Counted from the stretch's first letter, positions 27,638 through 37,588 are shown. The stretch is DNA of 64,000 nucleotides from CAVYXK01 sp963708245 (GCA_963708245.1 OY970201.1:4154001-4218000), one strand, 5' to 3'. A program made the numbers and translations. The notes: a model not told the origin generated them from the letters alone.

Positions 27638-28619
27638 ACTGCTTGCCCACCGCGGCGGGTGCCACCGCCGCCTCGCCGAATTCGCGTTGCAGTGCGTTTA
27701 CCGCGCGCCAGCCGGTGCAATGCGCCGGAACAATCACATCCAGCCCGAAAGCCCGTAAATCGGCCACAGTCTCTGGAATGATCGCCTCTTCGGTCCCGCC
27801 CGACAGATGAAACCCGCCCATCACCGCATGCAGCATCACGTCGGGGAAGCTGGCGCGCGCATGATGAAGCACATTGACGATACCGGCGTGCGAGCAGGCA
27901 CTGAACACCACCAGCCCCTTGCCGCGCACATGCACCGCCAGAAATCGCTCATCCGCGACCAGCGGATCCGGCTCCCACGGCGCATCATCGGCCACGCGCC
28001 GCACCTGCCAGCCCAAGCCCTTTTCATAGGAGGTCACGCGTGGAATCTCGCCGCTGACGAAGAACACATCGTCCAATGCAGTCTGTGGTGTATCCGTCAC
28101 GACCGGCTCGGCGCCGAACGCCGCCCATTGCTTCGGCGTTGGGATGGCTTCCATCGGCAGCACACCACCATCCGACTGGCGCAGGCCACGCTCGTGAAAC
28201 ATGCCAGGGTGCAGGAACAGCGGCACCGCACGCCCTCCATTCGCCGTGCCGATCATCGCCAGCGCGCGCGGAATACCACCAGCATGGTCCCAATGCCCGT
28301 GCGAGAGCATCACCGCCTCGATCGCCCCGAAGTCGACGCCGAGCCGGACCCCGTTGCGCTCCACCGCGAAGTCCACTGGCCCGCCATCGAACAGCATTGT
28401 CCGCGCGCCGCGCGGTCCATGCGCCGTGATCACCAGCGACAGCCCATGGCTCGCGCAACAGATCGATCCGCCAGCCATCAGCCGCATGCCCTGGCGCTGC
28501 AATCGCACCAGCTCGCGCGTCACGAACGTGGGCGTGGACGAAAGGAAGTCGGTGACGTTGTCCACCAGCACCAGCACTTCGAGCCGATCGACCGGGACAA
28601 GTGTCATGAGGCTACGCAT
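27627..28619 (-). CDS. MBL-fold metallohydrolase
   Basis: 330 residues. The di-metal motif S-H-G-H-W-D-H-A-G-G lies near residue 106; later histidines are in ACSHAGIVN and GGFHLSGG, and a C-terminal PAHCTGW. The layout matches the MBL group annotated as 7,8-dihydropterin-6-methyl ribofuranosylaminobenzene phosphate synthase-like, whose true role is poorly known. No signal peptide. Start overlaps the dodecin stop by 8 bases, so the two are coupled; M5 (28607) is another possible start. Confidence 0.85.
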   Translation of the reverse strand: MRSLMTLVPVDRLEVLVLVDNVTDFLSSTPTFVTRELVRLQRQGMRLMAGGSICCASHGLSLVITAHGPRGARTMLFDGGPVDFAVERNGVRLGVDFGAIEAVMLSHGHWDHAGGIPRALAMIGTANGGRAVPLFLHPGMFHERGLRQSDGGVLPMEAIPTPKQWAAFGAEPVVTDTPQTALDDVFFVSGEIPRVTSYEKGLGWQVRRVADDAPWEPDPLVADERFLAVHVRGKGLVVFSACSHAGIVNVLHHARASFPDVMLHAVMGGFHLSGGTEEAIIPETVADLRAFGLDVIVPAHCTGWRAVNALQREFGEAAVAPAAVGKQFSF

Positions 28620-28824
28620 CCTCCAGTCTGAATCCTGCTTTGATCGTCACCTGATAGTGTGACACCTTGCCGTTCTCGATGTGGCCGCGGACCTGCACCA
28701 CCTCGAACCAGCCGAGATGTCGAACTGTAAGGGCGGCCTTCGCAATGGCACGATCGATCGCCTTGCTGATGCTCTCCTCGGACGAGCCGACGAGTTCAAC
28801 GACCTTATAGACGTGGTCCGGCAT
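28612..28824 (-). CDS. Dodecin family flavin-binding protein
   Basis: 70 residues, full length for dodecin, which forms a hollow 12-mer that binds flavin. Typical segments: VYKVVELVGSSEESISKAI, then LGWFEVVQVRGHIE with the tryptophan that stacks on flavin, and the C-terminal YQVTIKAGFRLED. Likely buffers free flavin in the cytoplasm. It is first in a two-gene unit with the MBL hydrolase. Confidence 0.92.
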   Translation of the reverse strand: MPDHVYKVVELVGSSEESISKAIDRAIAKAALTVRHLGWFEVVQVRGHIENGKVSHYQVTIKAGFRLEDA

Positions 28825-29032
28825 GTGCGTCCCTCCCGATCGGCGGCTGTTATGGCCGCGCTCCCTCGTTCCGGGACCAAGCCTACGGCACTCAAGCCGA
28901 CCGCGCGAATCCTGCCGAATGGCCGGCCAGGGCGGTCGTTCCTCGTCGCCACACCCCCATCGTCATGCCGGGCGAAGGGCGGCCATCCACGTCTTTTCAA
29001 CTGCCATCGCGACAAGACGTCGGTGCCGCCTC

Positions 29033-29605
29033 TTATGCGTAACTAAATCGCGGCTCCCAATCGGCCACACCGTCGGGCAGCATCTCCAGGAACTGCCACA
29101 CCGTGCAGAAATCGTCGTTCGGGTGGAAGCTCGTGTCCGACACGCGCAGGATACGGTTCCCGTCGCGGCGAAACACCGACACGCCAGGCAACCAGCCGCC
29201 ATTCTGCGACCGATATCCCATATCGGCGGCGAAGCTGGTGCCTTGATGGCTCACCATCGGGAACCGCCAACCCCGCCCTTCGGCAAACCGCCGCTGCACC
29301 TCCGGCGGATCGGGCGAGGCAACAACAAACGACGCCCGATCGGCTATATGAGGATAGATGCCGTTGAATCCATCGGCCCACAGCGTGCAGTATAGGCAAG
29401 ACGCGCCCATGTTGTGGATCACGAATAGATCTCCCTTGTCGCCGAACAGCGCCGACAGCGAGCGTGGTCCCTCCGGTGTCGAGAACTCATATTCCGTCAC
29501 CGGTTCTGGCTGGACCGACGCCCGGACCTCGCGCATCTTCTGGCGGATCCCGGCGATTTGCTCGCGGAATGTGGCGAGCCGCGCCATGTCATCCTTGTAC
29601 GGCAT
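29033..29605 (-). CDS. DUF899 thioredoxin-like protein (1)
   Basis: 190 residues from MPYKDDMARL. Thioredoxin-like fold family DUF899: LSALFGDKGDLFVIHNMG, then C-L-Y-C-T-L-W-A-D-G-F-N-G near residue 75. It keeps a Cys-x2-Cys pair, so redox chemistry is possible. It begins one base after the stop of a second DUF899 gene, under an ArsR-type regulator. Confidence 0.85.
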   Translation of the reverse strand: MPYKDDMARLATFREQIAGIRQKMREVRASVQPEPVTEYEFSTPEGPRSLSALFGDKGDLFVIHNMGASCLYCTLWADGFNGIYPHIADRASFVVASPDPPEVQRRFAEGRGWRFPMVSHQGTSFAADMGYRSQNGGWLPGVSVFRRDGNRILRVSDTSFHPNDDFCTVWQFLEMLPDGVADWEPRFSYA

Positions 29606-29606
29606 G

Positions 29607-30314
29607 TCAGTTCTCGTAACTGTCGTGCAACTGCAGCCATTCATGCATGTGGCTTGGCCCCTCGTCGCGACCTTTGGGCACAAGGTCCAGGTAATGGTAC
29701 GCGCCATTCATCATGTCGAGTCCACGCGCGTAGCACGAGTACGTATGGAACACCGCACCAGACGGATCCTTATAGAAGACGCTGATCCCCGGCCGTTCGG
29801 TTCCCGACATTCGGGTCATGGCGTAATTGTATTCGACCGCGCCGCGTTCCACTTCGCCCGGCGTGAAACTTACGTGGTAGTCGTGGTTGAAGTCGCTGCT
29901 GGCCGATGACACCCAGGTGAAGTTCCAACCCATGCGGCGCTTGAACGCCTCTATCTTGTCCAGCGGCGCTGAGGACACCGCGATCAACGTCACGTCGCGG
30001 TGTCGCAGGTGCACGTCGATGCCGTTGAAATTGTCGGTCCAAAAAGAACAGCCCTTGCACCCTTCTTGCCAATCGGGACCGAGCATGAAGTGGTAGATCA
30101 CGAGTTGCGAACACCCTTCGAACAATTGGGCCAAAGTCCGCACGCCGCTCGGGGTGTGGAACAGGTACTCCTTGTCCACCCGCACCCAGGGCAACGCGCG
30201 ACGCTCGGCACTCAGCGCGTCGCGCTGCCGGGTGAAGGCCTTCTCCTTCGCCAGAAGATGCTTTCGCGCCTCGGTCCATTCCTCCCGAGAGACGACGGCA
30301 TGGTTTTCAATCAT
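29607..30314 (-). CDS. DUF899 thioredoxin-like protein (2)
   Basis: 235 residues. SREEWTEARKHLLAKEKAFT at the start, then LFEGCSQLVIYHFMLGPDW and a CKGCSFWTDNFNG motif near residue 86. A paralogue of the next gene. Overlaps the ArsR stop by 4 bases (ATGA), so it is translated from the same mRNA. Confidence 0.87.
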   Translation of the reverse strand: MIENHAVVSREEWTEARKHLLAKEKAFTRQRDALSAERRALPWVRVDKEYLFHTPSGVRTLAQLFEGCSQLVIYHFMLGPDWQEGCKGCSFWTDNFNGIDVHLRHRDVTLIAVSSAPLDKIEAFKRRMGWNFTWVSSASSDFNHDYHVSFTPGEVERGAVEYNYAMTRMSGTERPGISVFYKDPSGAVFHTYSCYARGLDMMNGAYHYLDLVPKGRDEGPSHMHEWLQLHDSYEN

Positions 30315-30745
30315 CGGCTTAGCTCCTTCTTCCGTGTTGATTTACGTTTGCGCTTCTTACGCGCGCGGCGGGTGGGACTGATATTGCCAAGCGCGGCGGC
30401 GAGCAGGTCGAACTGCGCCTGCCAGTACTTGGTGTAGCGGTTGATCCAGACCGCGGCCGCAAAGATCGGCTCCGCGTCCAGACTGCAGCGACTGATGCGC
30501 CCGGTCCGTTCCTGCCGCACCAAGCCAGCCTGGACCAGCACCTGGATGTGCCGCGACACCGCCTGCAGCGAGACCGCGAACGGCGCCGCGAGTTCTGACA
30601 CCAGCAGCGGCTGCTCGTCCAAGCGTTCCAGGATGGCACGCCGGATCGGGTCCGACAGCGCAAAGAAGACACGGTCGAGCCTTTCGGACTGGCCGTCTTC
30701 GGGGACGTTCGACTGCAGAGCGGCGATCGGCATGGGCCGCACCAA
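30311..30745 (-). CDS. ArsR-family winged-helix regulator
   Basis: 144 residues. ALSDPIRRAILERLDEQPLL and SLQAVSRHIQVLVQAGLV form the ArsR DNA-binding domain. No paired metal-binding cysteines are seen, so it is of the DUF899-associated type rather than a metal sensor. The tail is strongly basic (KKRKRKSTRKK). First gene of the ArsR-DUF899-DUF899 operon; a start at M5 (30733) is equally possible. Confidence 0.85.
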   Translation of the reverse strand: MVRPMPIAALQSNVPEDGQSERLDRVFFALSDPIRRAILERLDEQPLLVSELAAPFAVSLQAVSRHIQVLVQAGLVRQERTGRISRCSLDAEPIFAAAVWINRYTKYWQAQFDLLAAALGNISPTRRARKKRKRKSTRKKELSR

Positions 30746-30901
30746 CTATCAACTAGCCAATTGACTGTCAACCATTCCGTTGAGAGACGACCGGCCGCTG
30801 GGCGAAGGGTGTCTCAACCTGAAGCGCTGGCCTCTGCCTCAGCCCACTATCGCTGCCGGCGATCCCACAGCGCCATGACTGGTTGCAGGAAGAATCAAAA
30901 A

Positions 30902-30926
30902 GCCGGCCGGGGATGGTCCCGGCCGG
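30902..30926 (-). terminator. Rho-independent terminator downstream of the LutA-like gene
   Basis: CCGGCCGGG (30903-30911) pairs with CCCGGCCGG (30918-30926) around GATGGT. On the minus strand the stem is followed by CTTTTTGATTC. It lies about 170 bases beyond the LutA-like stop; the rest of 30746-31093 holds no gene I can support. Confidence 0.75.
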
Positions 30927-31093
30927 GGCTAAAATGGGCGTCAAGCATGCCGTACCATGCCCGACGTCTGGCGTTCATTCCGATCGCCTTGACTATAAAA
31001 ATCAAGGTCATTCGCGTGACGCGGTAGGCGTGGCCCGGCCTATGTCAAATCCGGCCCGGGCATCCGGCGGCTCCCTCGGTCATCATACCTCGT

Positions 31094-31861
31094 TCACCGT
31101 TTGGGTTCGCCGATCGGGGGCACTTCACTTGTCATACCCGCCAGCACCTCCGCGACATGCCGCGCCGCCACCGGCTGCCCCTCCCGGCTCAGCCGGCCGG
31201 CGATATTGAGCAAGCAACCCAGATCGCCGGCCAGCACCGTGCGCGCGCCGGTCGCGGCAATGTCGCGGACCTTGTCGGAGACCATGCGCACCGAGATTTC
31301 CGGATACTTCACGCAGAACGTGCCGCCGAAGCCGCAGCAGATCTCGGGATCCGCCATTTCCTTGATCTCGACCCCCGCCGCGCGCAGGAACCGGCGTGGT
31401 TGCTCCTTGATCCCCAACTCGCGTAGTCCCGAGCAACTGTCGTGATAGGTCACCGACCCTTCGGCGCGCGCCGCAGGCAAGTGGTCCAGATGCAGCACGT
31501 CAGCGAGGAAGCTTATCAGCTCGTATGTCTTCCTCGCGAGTGCGTCGGCCCGACCGCGCAGATTCGGATCGTTGTCGAACAGGTGAGGCAGATGGCTGCG
31601 CAGCATGCCGCCGCAGGAGCCCGAGGGCACCACGACGTAATCGTATCCGCCGAAGGCCTCGAGAATGCCGCGCGCGAGGTCGCGCGCGGTTGCTCGATCA
31701 CCTGTGTTGTACGCGGGCTGCCCGCAGCAGGTCTGGGCGCGAGGCACCTCCACCTGGCAACCTGCCCCTTCCAGCAGCTTGATCGCCGCGAAACCGACCG
31801 TCGGCCGGTAGAGATCGACCAGGCAGGTGACGAACAGCGCGACGCGGGGTTTGGCGGGCAT
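31094..31861 (-). CDS. LutA-like (CCG-domain) Fe-S protein
   Basis: 255 residues with two CCG domains as in LutA of lactate utilisation or GlcF/HdrB proteins: QTCCGQPAYN near residue 45 and EICCGFGGTFC near residue 178, plus PSGSCGGML and HDSCSGLREL. These cysteines ligate Fe-S clusters that pass electrons to a partner. The usual partners LutB and LutC are absent here. It follows the molybdopterin oxidoreductase after 35 bases on the same strand, so it may serve that enzyme instead. Confidence 0.85.
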   Translation of the reverse strand: MPAKPRVALFVTCLVDLYRPTVGFAAIKLLEGAGCQVEVPRAQTCCGQPAYNTGDRATARDLARGILEAFGGYDYVVVPSGSCGGMLRSHLPHLFDNDPNLRGRADALARKTYELISFLADVLHLDHLPAARAEGSVTYHDSCSGLRELGIKEQPRRFLRAAGVEIKEMADPEICCGFGGTFCVKYPEISVRMVSDKVRDIAATGARTVLAGDLGCLLNIAGRLSREGQPVAARHVAEVLAGMTSEVPPIGEPKR

Positions 31862-31896
31862 CGGCGCGTCCTAGCCAGCCGGCCGGGCGATCCCCA

Positions 31897-34123
31897 TCAT
31901 TCCGCGGGTTCCACCTGCACCATATTCGTGTTGTACGTCGTCGCGCCGCAGGGGGCGGAGCGGTCCAGCGTCAGCACGTTGGCGCACCCCTGGGTGTCGG
32001 TACCGCGGTCGTTGGGGACGAACCATGCGCCTTCTTTGATCGAGACCACGCCGCGCGCGATGCGATCGGTCACTTGTGCCGGCAGCATCGTGGCGCCGCG
32101 GTCGTTGAACACCCGTACGCGTTGGCGATCGGCGATGCCGCGCGCTGCTGCATCCTTGGGGTGGATCCACACGGTATCGGGATCGACCCGCGCGAGCCCC
32201 GGCTGGTTCCCGTGAATCGAATGCGTGCGGGCGCGGGATTTTGGCGTGCAAAGCTGCAGCGGGTAGCGCGCATCTTCAGCAGCGAGCGGGACCCAGGTCG
32301 GGATTGGCGGGATGGGACCGAGTCCATAGGGGTCCGGATTGGCGGCCAAGTTCGTCGAGTAGATCTCGATCTTGCCTGAAGACGTCGAGAATTTGTGGTG
32401 ATTCGGATCGCGGATCTCGCGCGCGAAGGCGACTGCGTCCTGTGGTGGCGGGAAACGGGCGACGCCATTTTCCATAAATGAGTCGAAATCATCCACGGCA
32501 TCGCCGGTCAGCTCGCGCAGCCAGGAAAGTTCGCTCTTGTCGTTGTAGCCGGTTATGCCGACGCGGCGGGCGAGCTCTGTGAAGATGTCGATGTCATTGC
32601 GGCACTCGTACATCGGGGCGATGGCCTGTCGCATGAAGATCGCATAGTGCCCGGCGCCAGCCCACGGTGTGTGGACGTCGTTGCGTTCCCAGAAGGTGGT
32701 GGCGGGAAGCACGATATCGGCATAGCGCGCGGTCGGCGTGAGGAAATGGTCCTGCGCCACGATGAACTCGACCCGCTCGAGCGAGGCGATCATCTTGTTG
32801 ACGTTCGGGCACTGGTTGAACAGATCGCCGCCGGACGCGTAGATCATCCGGATGTCGGCGGGATAGCCGCCACTCTTGCCGCGGGACAGCAAGTCGGCGA
32901 GCAACGGGGATGCAACCCGCGCATCGATCGGGTTCTTACCGGTCGGCAGGCTTCGGATGCCGGCGCGACCAGTGGCGCCGTTGCTGACGCCGGAGCTGCC
33001 GCCGGCAGTACCGACATTGCCGGTGATCGCCGCGAGCGCGTAGGCGGCGCGGTGAAACTGCTCGCCATAGGCAGTGCGGCCGGGTGCATAGCCGGCCTGG
33101 ATCGCCGCCGGCTTGCTCGTCGCAAAATCGATTGCCAGGCGACGGATCGTCGGGGCCGGGATGCCGGTGATGGCAGACGCCCATTCCGGTGTCTTCGGCA
33201 CACCGTCTGCAAGGCCGAGCAGGTACGACAGATACGATGTACCCGCCGGCGCGTCTGGCGGCAGGTGGTCCTCGTCGAAGCCGAGCACGTGGCGGTCGCA
33301 GTAGGCCTGATCGTGCAGGGTCTCGGTGACGATCACCTGCGCCATGGCAATCAGCGCAGCGGCATCGGTCGATGGACGGACGAAGATGTGCTCGTCGGCA
33401 AGCTGGCGGCTGGTCAGCGTGCGCCGGGGATCGACGCAGATGATTCGTGTGCCGTTCTGTTTGGCGTGCTTCAGGGTACTGCAACGTGCCGGTGCCGAAT
33501 GTACCGTCGCCCGGGCTCCAGCCCCACATGAGGATCAGCTTGGAGTTGACGTAATCGGTCGGCTCGCGCCCGGATGCCTTGTAGTCGGCCTTGGCGCCGT
33601 AGGTCATGCGGACGGCGAAGACTTCGGCCTCGGCGGAAAGATTGGACCAAAGATCGGTGCAGCCGCCAAACATATATAGGAAGCGCTGAGCAGCGACGCG
33701 GCCGTGCAGCATCGACATGCTGCCGGTGCGGGAGGCATCGAGAATGGACGCGTTGCCGTATGCGGCGCGGATGCGCAGCATCTCGCGCGCGACATGCTCG
33801 AGTGCATCGTCCCAGGAGAGGCGCTCGAACCGGCCGGCGCCGCGTGGGCCGACGCGGCGCTGTGGGTGTTGCAGGCGGTCGGGGTGATAGGTGCGCTCGA
33901 TCTGACCAACACCGCGGGCGCAGGCAGGGAGCGGCGGATGGTCCGGGTTCCAGCGACGCTGGTCGGTGGAGATATGGACGATACGACCGTGTGCAACGTG
34001 CGCATTGACGGCGCAGCGGCCGCCGCAATTGTGGCCGCAGGTGCTGGTGATGACGGTCTCGTCGCCGCGTGGATCGGGGCGGGGCGCTTCGTAGATCGTA
34101 GCCTGGGAGAAGGATGGCGGCAT
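31897..34123 (-). pseudogene. DmsA-type molybdopterin oxidoreductase split by a 1-base insertion
   Basis: About 742 residues when joined. The N-terminal Fe-S motif C-G-H-N-C-G-G-R-C with a fourth Cys in LPACARG near residue 70 is of the DMSO-reductase family, and YHPDRLQHP, WDDALEHVAREM and the C-terminal RVFNDRGA segment agree. The frame breaks at 33476-33478, where the minus strand has TACCCTGAAG; with one C removed it reads QYLKHAKQNGTRIICVDPRR and continues to the stop at 31897. No Tat signal, so it would be cytosolic. The usual DmsB and DmsC genes are missing. Sequencing error cannot be excluded. Confidence 0.8.
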
Positions 34124-34187
34124 AGGAAGCCGATCAGGCCAGATCGAGTGCGTAAGTGCAACCGCCGCGGTGAGAAGCCCTCCGCGG

Positions 34188-34236
34188 GCACCCTCACCCG
34201 CCGCGCTGCGACCTCTCCCGCAGGGCGGGAGAGGTG
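34188..34236. repeat. Dispersed palindromic repeat, family A (copy 2)
   Basis: GCACCCTCACCCG, then ACCTCTCCCGCAGGGCGGGAGAGGT. Lies between the dmsA-like gene and csbD. Confidence 0.75.
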
Positions 34237-34308
34237 TAGGGAACTTGGCGTTTTCCGTCAGGATGGACGCGCCCTTGTGATTCAAGGGCTTCGCCTTGCC
34301 GCGGGTCG

Positions 34309-34491
34309 TTAGCGGGAAGAGTGCTCCTTCAGTGCGTCCTTGGCGCTGCCGATGGTGTTCTGCACCTTGCCTTCCACTTTCTCGGCCTTGCCTTCGGCCT
34401 CTGTCTTTCTGTCGCCGGTAACCTTGCCGGCAGTCTCCTTCACAGCGCCCTTGGCCTGCTTGCCGATGCCTTCGATGCGATCCTTGTCCAT
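34309..34491 (-). CDS. CsbD-family stress protein
   Basis: 60 residues, almost entirely charged and alanine-rich helix: MDKDRIEGIGKQAKGAVKE at the start and repeated KAEKVEGKVQ later. Family members are induced by general stress; molecular role unknown. A GGAGCG site precedes the start. Confidence 0.88.
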   Translation of the reverse strand: MDKDRIEGIGKQAKGAVKETAGKVTGDRKTEAEGKAEKVEGKVQNTIGSAKDALKEHSSR

Positions 34492-34580
34492 GACACGCTC
34501 CTTCTTGCGTGATGGAGAACGCCGCGAGGCGGGCTTGGGTTCGCGGAAAACGGAGCACAGACGGGATCACGCTGTCTCGA

Positions 34581-36356
34581 TCAGCGCCCGACCGCGTAGC
34601 CCTGCATGCCGCGGGGATTGGCGCCGGCGCGGAATTGCCCATCCTCGATACGGGCGCCGGACAGCCGGCCTTCCGACCATGCTGGGCCTTTCTCGACTTT
34701 GTGGCCGCGGCGCGTCAGATCGCTTGCCACCGCGTCGTCGTAGCCGCCTTCGAGCACCAGTCGTCCAGGCCGTGCCACACGCGGCCAGAAGCTCGACGGG
34801 AAATGCTCGCTGTGGAAAGCGGGGGCGTCGATCGCCTCCTGGATGTTCATGTTGTGGTGGACCATGCGCAGGAAGAACAGCAGGGACCACTGATCCTGCT
34901 GATCCCCGCCTGGTGTGCCGAACGCCATCCACGGCTTGCCGTCGCGCAACGCGAAACTGGGTGAAAGCGTCGTGCGGGGGCGTGTGCCCGGTGCGAGGCT
35001 GTTCGGCAGATCCGGTTTCAACCAGAACATCTGCCCGCGCGTGCCCATCGGGAACCCTAGCTCGGGGATTACCGGGGAGGATTGCAGCCACCCGCCTGAG
35101 GGCGTCGCGCTCACCATGTTGCCGTCATGGTCGATCACGTCGATATGGCAGGTATCTGCGCCGATTACGCCGAGCTGCGCGACGGTGGGCTCGCCGGCGC
35201 CTTGTGCGCCGGGCAGCAAAGAAGCGCGGCCGGCCGCGTCGTGGTCCACCCAGGGCTTGCGGCCGTCAATGGCGCCTGGCCGCAGCTCGAGCGAGGCGTT
35301 CTGGCCGACCAGCTTACGGTGTGCATCGTTGTATCCGGCCGAGAGCAGCGTGTCCAGCGGCACATCGGTGAAACGCGGATCACCGTACCAACCTTCGCGG
35401 TCGGCATAGGCGAGCTTGGCGCACTCGACCACCGTGTGCACGAGCTCGGCGCCGAGCGGGTCCATGGCGCCGATGTCGAAGCCGCGCAGCAACGCGAGCT
35501 GTTGGAGCAGGACCGGGCCCTGGCTCCAGGGGCCGCATTTCAAGACGGTGTGGTCGCGGTACTCGTAGGCAACGGGGTGTTCGACGCTGGCGGACCAGCA
35601 GGCGAAATCGTCGGCCGCGAGCAGGCCGCGGTGACGACGGCCGGTCACGTCCAGCACCTCATTCGAGCGGAAGAACCGGTCCACCGCCTCGGCGGCGAAG
35701 CCGCAATACCAGGCGTTGCGCGCGGCCTCGATGCGGGCCTCGCGGTTTGCGCCGATCGCCTCGCGGCACAGCCGCTCGTAGGTTGCGGCGAGGGCCGGGC
35801 GGGCGAACAGGGAGTTGGGGGCCGGCACGTGGCCGCCCGGCAGGAAGACCGCGGCTGAGCTGTTCCACTCGGCTTCGAACAGCGGGCGGACACCTTCGAT
35901 GGTGGCGCTGATGCGCGGGACGATGGGAATGCCGTTGTGGGCGTAACCGATGGCGTATTCCAGGACGGCTGGCAGCTCCCATGTTCCCCAGTCGCGCAGC
36001 AGCCGGCACCAGGCGTCGAGCGCGCCGGGCACGACGGCCGGCAGCAAGCCGGTGGCTGGGATCAGGTCCAGACCGAGGCCGCGGAACGTGTCCAGTGTTG
36101 CGGCTTGCGGCGCGACGCCTTGGCCGCAGATCACGTGCTGGGTGCCCGTGCGCGCGTCGTGCAGGATGATGGGTGCGTCGCCGCCCGGCCCGTTCAGGTG
36201 CGGCTCGGCCACGTGCAGCGTGAACGCGGCAGCGGCGGCGGCATCGAACGCGTTACCACCGCGCTCCAGCACCGCCATGCCGACGCTGCTGGCGATCCAG
36301 TGCGTGCTGGCGACCACGCCGAACGTACCAGCGATCTCCGGGCGGGTGGTGAACAT
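34581..36356 (-). CDS. Gamma-glutamyltransferase family protein
   Basis: 591 residues. Normal family architecture: ASTHWIASSVGMAVLERGGN near the start, LNGPGGDAP, PAVVPGALDAW, and the autocleavage region GADTCHIDVIDHDGNMVSAT, where the threonine would become the N-terminal nucleophile of the small subunit; FGTPGGDQQ follows. No signal peptide is evident, unlike many GGT enzymes, so it may be cytosolic. Acts on gamma-glutamyl amides or related compounds (some relatives are acylases). A 51-base copy of its 5' end lies at 39.3 kb. Confidence 0.87.
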   Translation of the reverse strand: MFTTRPEIAGTFGVVASTHWIASSVGMAVLERGGNAFDAAAAAAFTLHVAEPHLNGPGGDAPIILHDARTGTQHVICGQGVAPQAATLDTFRGLGLDLIPATGLLPAVVPGALDAWCRLLRDWGTWELPAVLEYAIGYAHNGIPIVPRISATIEGVRPLFEAEWNSSAAVFLPGGHVPAPNSLFARPALAATYERLCREAIGANREARIEAARNAWYCGFAAEAVDRFFRSNEVLDVTGRRHRGLLAADDFACWSASVEHPVAYEYRDHTVLKCGPWSQGPVLLQQLALLRGFDIGAMDPLGAELVHTVVECAKLAYADREGWYGDPRFTDVPLDTLLSAGYNDAHRKLVGQNASLELRPGAIDGRKPWVDHDAAGRASLLPGAQGAGEPTVAQLGVIGADTCHIDVIDHDGNMVSATPSGGWLQSSPVIPELGFPMGTRGQMFWLKPDLPNSLAPGTRPRTTLSPSFALRDGKPWMAFGTPGGDQQDQWSLLFFLRMVHHNMNIQEAIDAPAFHSEHFPSSFWPRVARPGRLVLEGGYDDAVASDLTRRGHKVEKGPAWSEGRLSGARIEDGQFRAGANPRGMQGYAVGR

Positions 36357-36575
36357 GGCGGTCTCCGCGTGGGTGGCGCGCAGGCTAAAGCACGTTCAGC
36401 GCAGAGGGGAAACGGCCGGCGGCGGGGCCCTGGTCCACCGCTCTCGCGAAGGAGGAGAGGTGGGTGGGGGCTTGGCTTTCCCGTCCGTTCTCATCGCCGT
36501 CTCATTTCGCTGTGTGCGAGACGATTGGATCATGTGGTGAGACACAGATGCGCGAACGGACGCAGATGGGGTATG

Positions 36576-36741
36576 GTGGGGTGGGGATTCTGCCAGGGGG
36601 CGGCTCTCGCCCGGTTCGCATGGGGCGGCCCAGCCCCTAACCCGTTCCCGCGAGGGGTCGCAAAGGGGTGGGCGGGGTGACGATTCTGCCGGGAGGAGGC
36701 TCTGACTTGGTTCGCAAGGGGCGCCCCCCTGCCCCTAGCCT
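36576..36741. repeat. Imperfect tandem repeat, period about 96 bp, two units
   Basis: Both units carry GATTCTGCC (36586 and 36682), then GGCTCT, GGTTCGCA and a C-rich CCCCTA stretch. The region 36357-36861 otherwise holds no gene; a third, partial hairpin (CCCGCTCCCGCGAGGGG) lies near 36866-36882 at the end of the next gene. Confidence 0.55.
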
Positions 36742-36861
36742 CTACCGGACGACGGTCGGTGTGCCAGCCGCGACGGTCGGGCGGCCCCGTCCCCCCCGAC
36801 TCTCTTCCGCGAGGGCGTCGCGCTTGGCGGCTTTTGTGCGCTCCTGGCGGGGCCCCTCGCC

Positions 36862-37581
36862 CTAACCCGCTCCCGCGAGGGGAGGGGGAACCAAGCCGTT
36901 GGGGACGAGGGCGGTGACGAGCGACTGAACCACGTCGCCGTCGGGCGGCAGGTCGTTCAATCTCTCCATCAGGCGGATCAGCGCAGCCCTTTGTGGAGAG
37001 ACGGTTGTGCCGTGCTCGGGGTCGGCGAGGAGGGCGGGCTGGGGTTCCTCCGCCGGCTCGGGTTCCGCTTGCGGCTTTGGCGCCAGGGTTGGTGGCTTGG
37101 CAATCGCCGCCGGCTCTGGCTGTGGTGACAGTGCCTGGGCCATCAGGCCGATGGCGCAATGCTCGGTCCAGGCAGCACGGTCGCGGGCTTCACTGTTCGC
37201 TTCCAGTTTCTGCCGGGCGGCCTGCATGCGCAGCAGCAGCCGCAGCGCACTCTGCGATTGGCGCATCATGCTGTTGGCTTGGGCTCGGCATTTCTGTGCC
37301 CAGTATGACGTTGTATCGGCCTCCTCGGCGAGGCGCAGGAGCTTCTTCCACTGCTCGGAGGCGGCGACGTAGAGGGCGGCAACGTCGGCCTCGGCGGCGT
37401 TGGCGGGAGCGAGCGCGCCGATGCGGGCGATGGCTGAATGGTCTCGCCGGGCGAGGTCTTCGGGGCTGTCGGTGAGCGGCGGCGGCAGCGTGAGGCATAG
37501 CGAGTGGATGAGTTGGTAATAGACCTCGGCCGGGAGCTGGTCGGCGAGGTTGGTAGGGTTTGGCTGGGCGCTGAGGGGCAT
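36862..37581 (-). CDS. Hypothetical protein, helical with Pro-rich linker
   Basis: About 239 residues from ATG 37581. First half: AEVYYQLIHSLCLTLPPPLT then a helical region with SMMRQSQSALRLLLRMQAAR and RAAWTEHCAIGLMAQAL; second half is Pro/Glu-rich and ends in residues encoded by a dispersed repeat. I recall similar multi-copy hypothetical proteins from Acetobacteraceae, function unknown. A longer frame starts with TTG at 37617, but that TTG is part of a good -35 box, so I prefer 37581. Confidence 0.6.
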   Translation of the reverse strand: MPLSAQPNPTNLADQLPAEVYYQLIHSLCLTLPPPLTDSPEDLARRDHSAIARIGALAPANAAEADVAALYVAASEQWKKLLRLAEEADTTSYWAQKCRAQANSMMRQSQSALRLLLRMQAARQKLEANSEARDRAAWTEHCAIGLMAQALSPQPEPAAIAKPPTLAPKPQAEPEPAEEPQPALLADPEHGTTVSPQRAALIRLMERLNDLPPDGDVVQSLVTALVPNGLVPPPLAGAG

Positions 37582-37588
37582 GGCGGGC

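Noticed and set aside
36576..36882. CRISPR-like array in the GC-rich repeats
   Set aside because: Only two imperfect units of about 96 bp with no unique spacers and no cas genes.
36530..37159. Proline/arginine-rich minus-strand protein of about 209 residues
   Set aside because: Made largely from repeat sequence and overlaps a better-supported gene in another frame.
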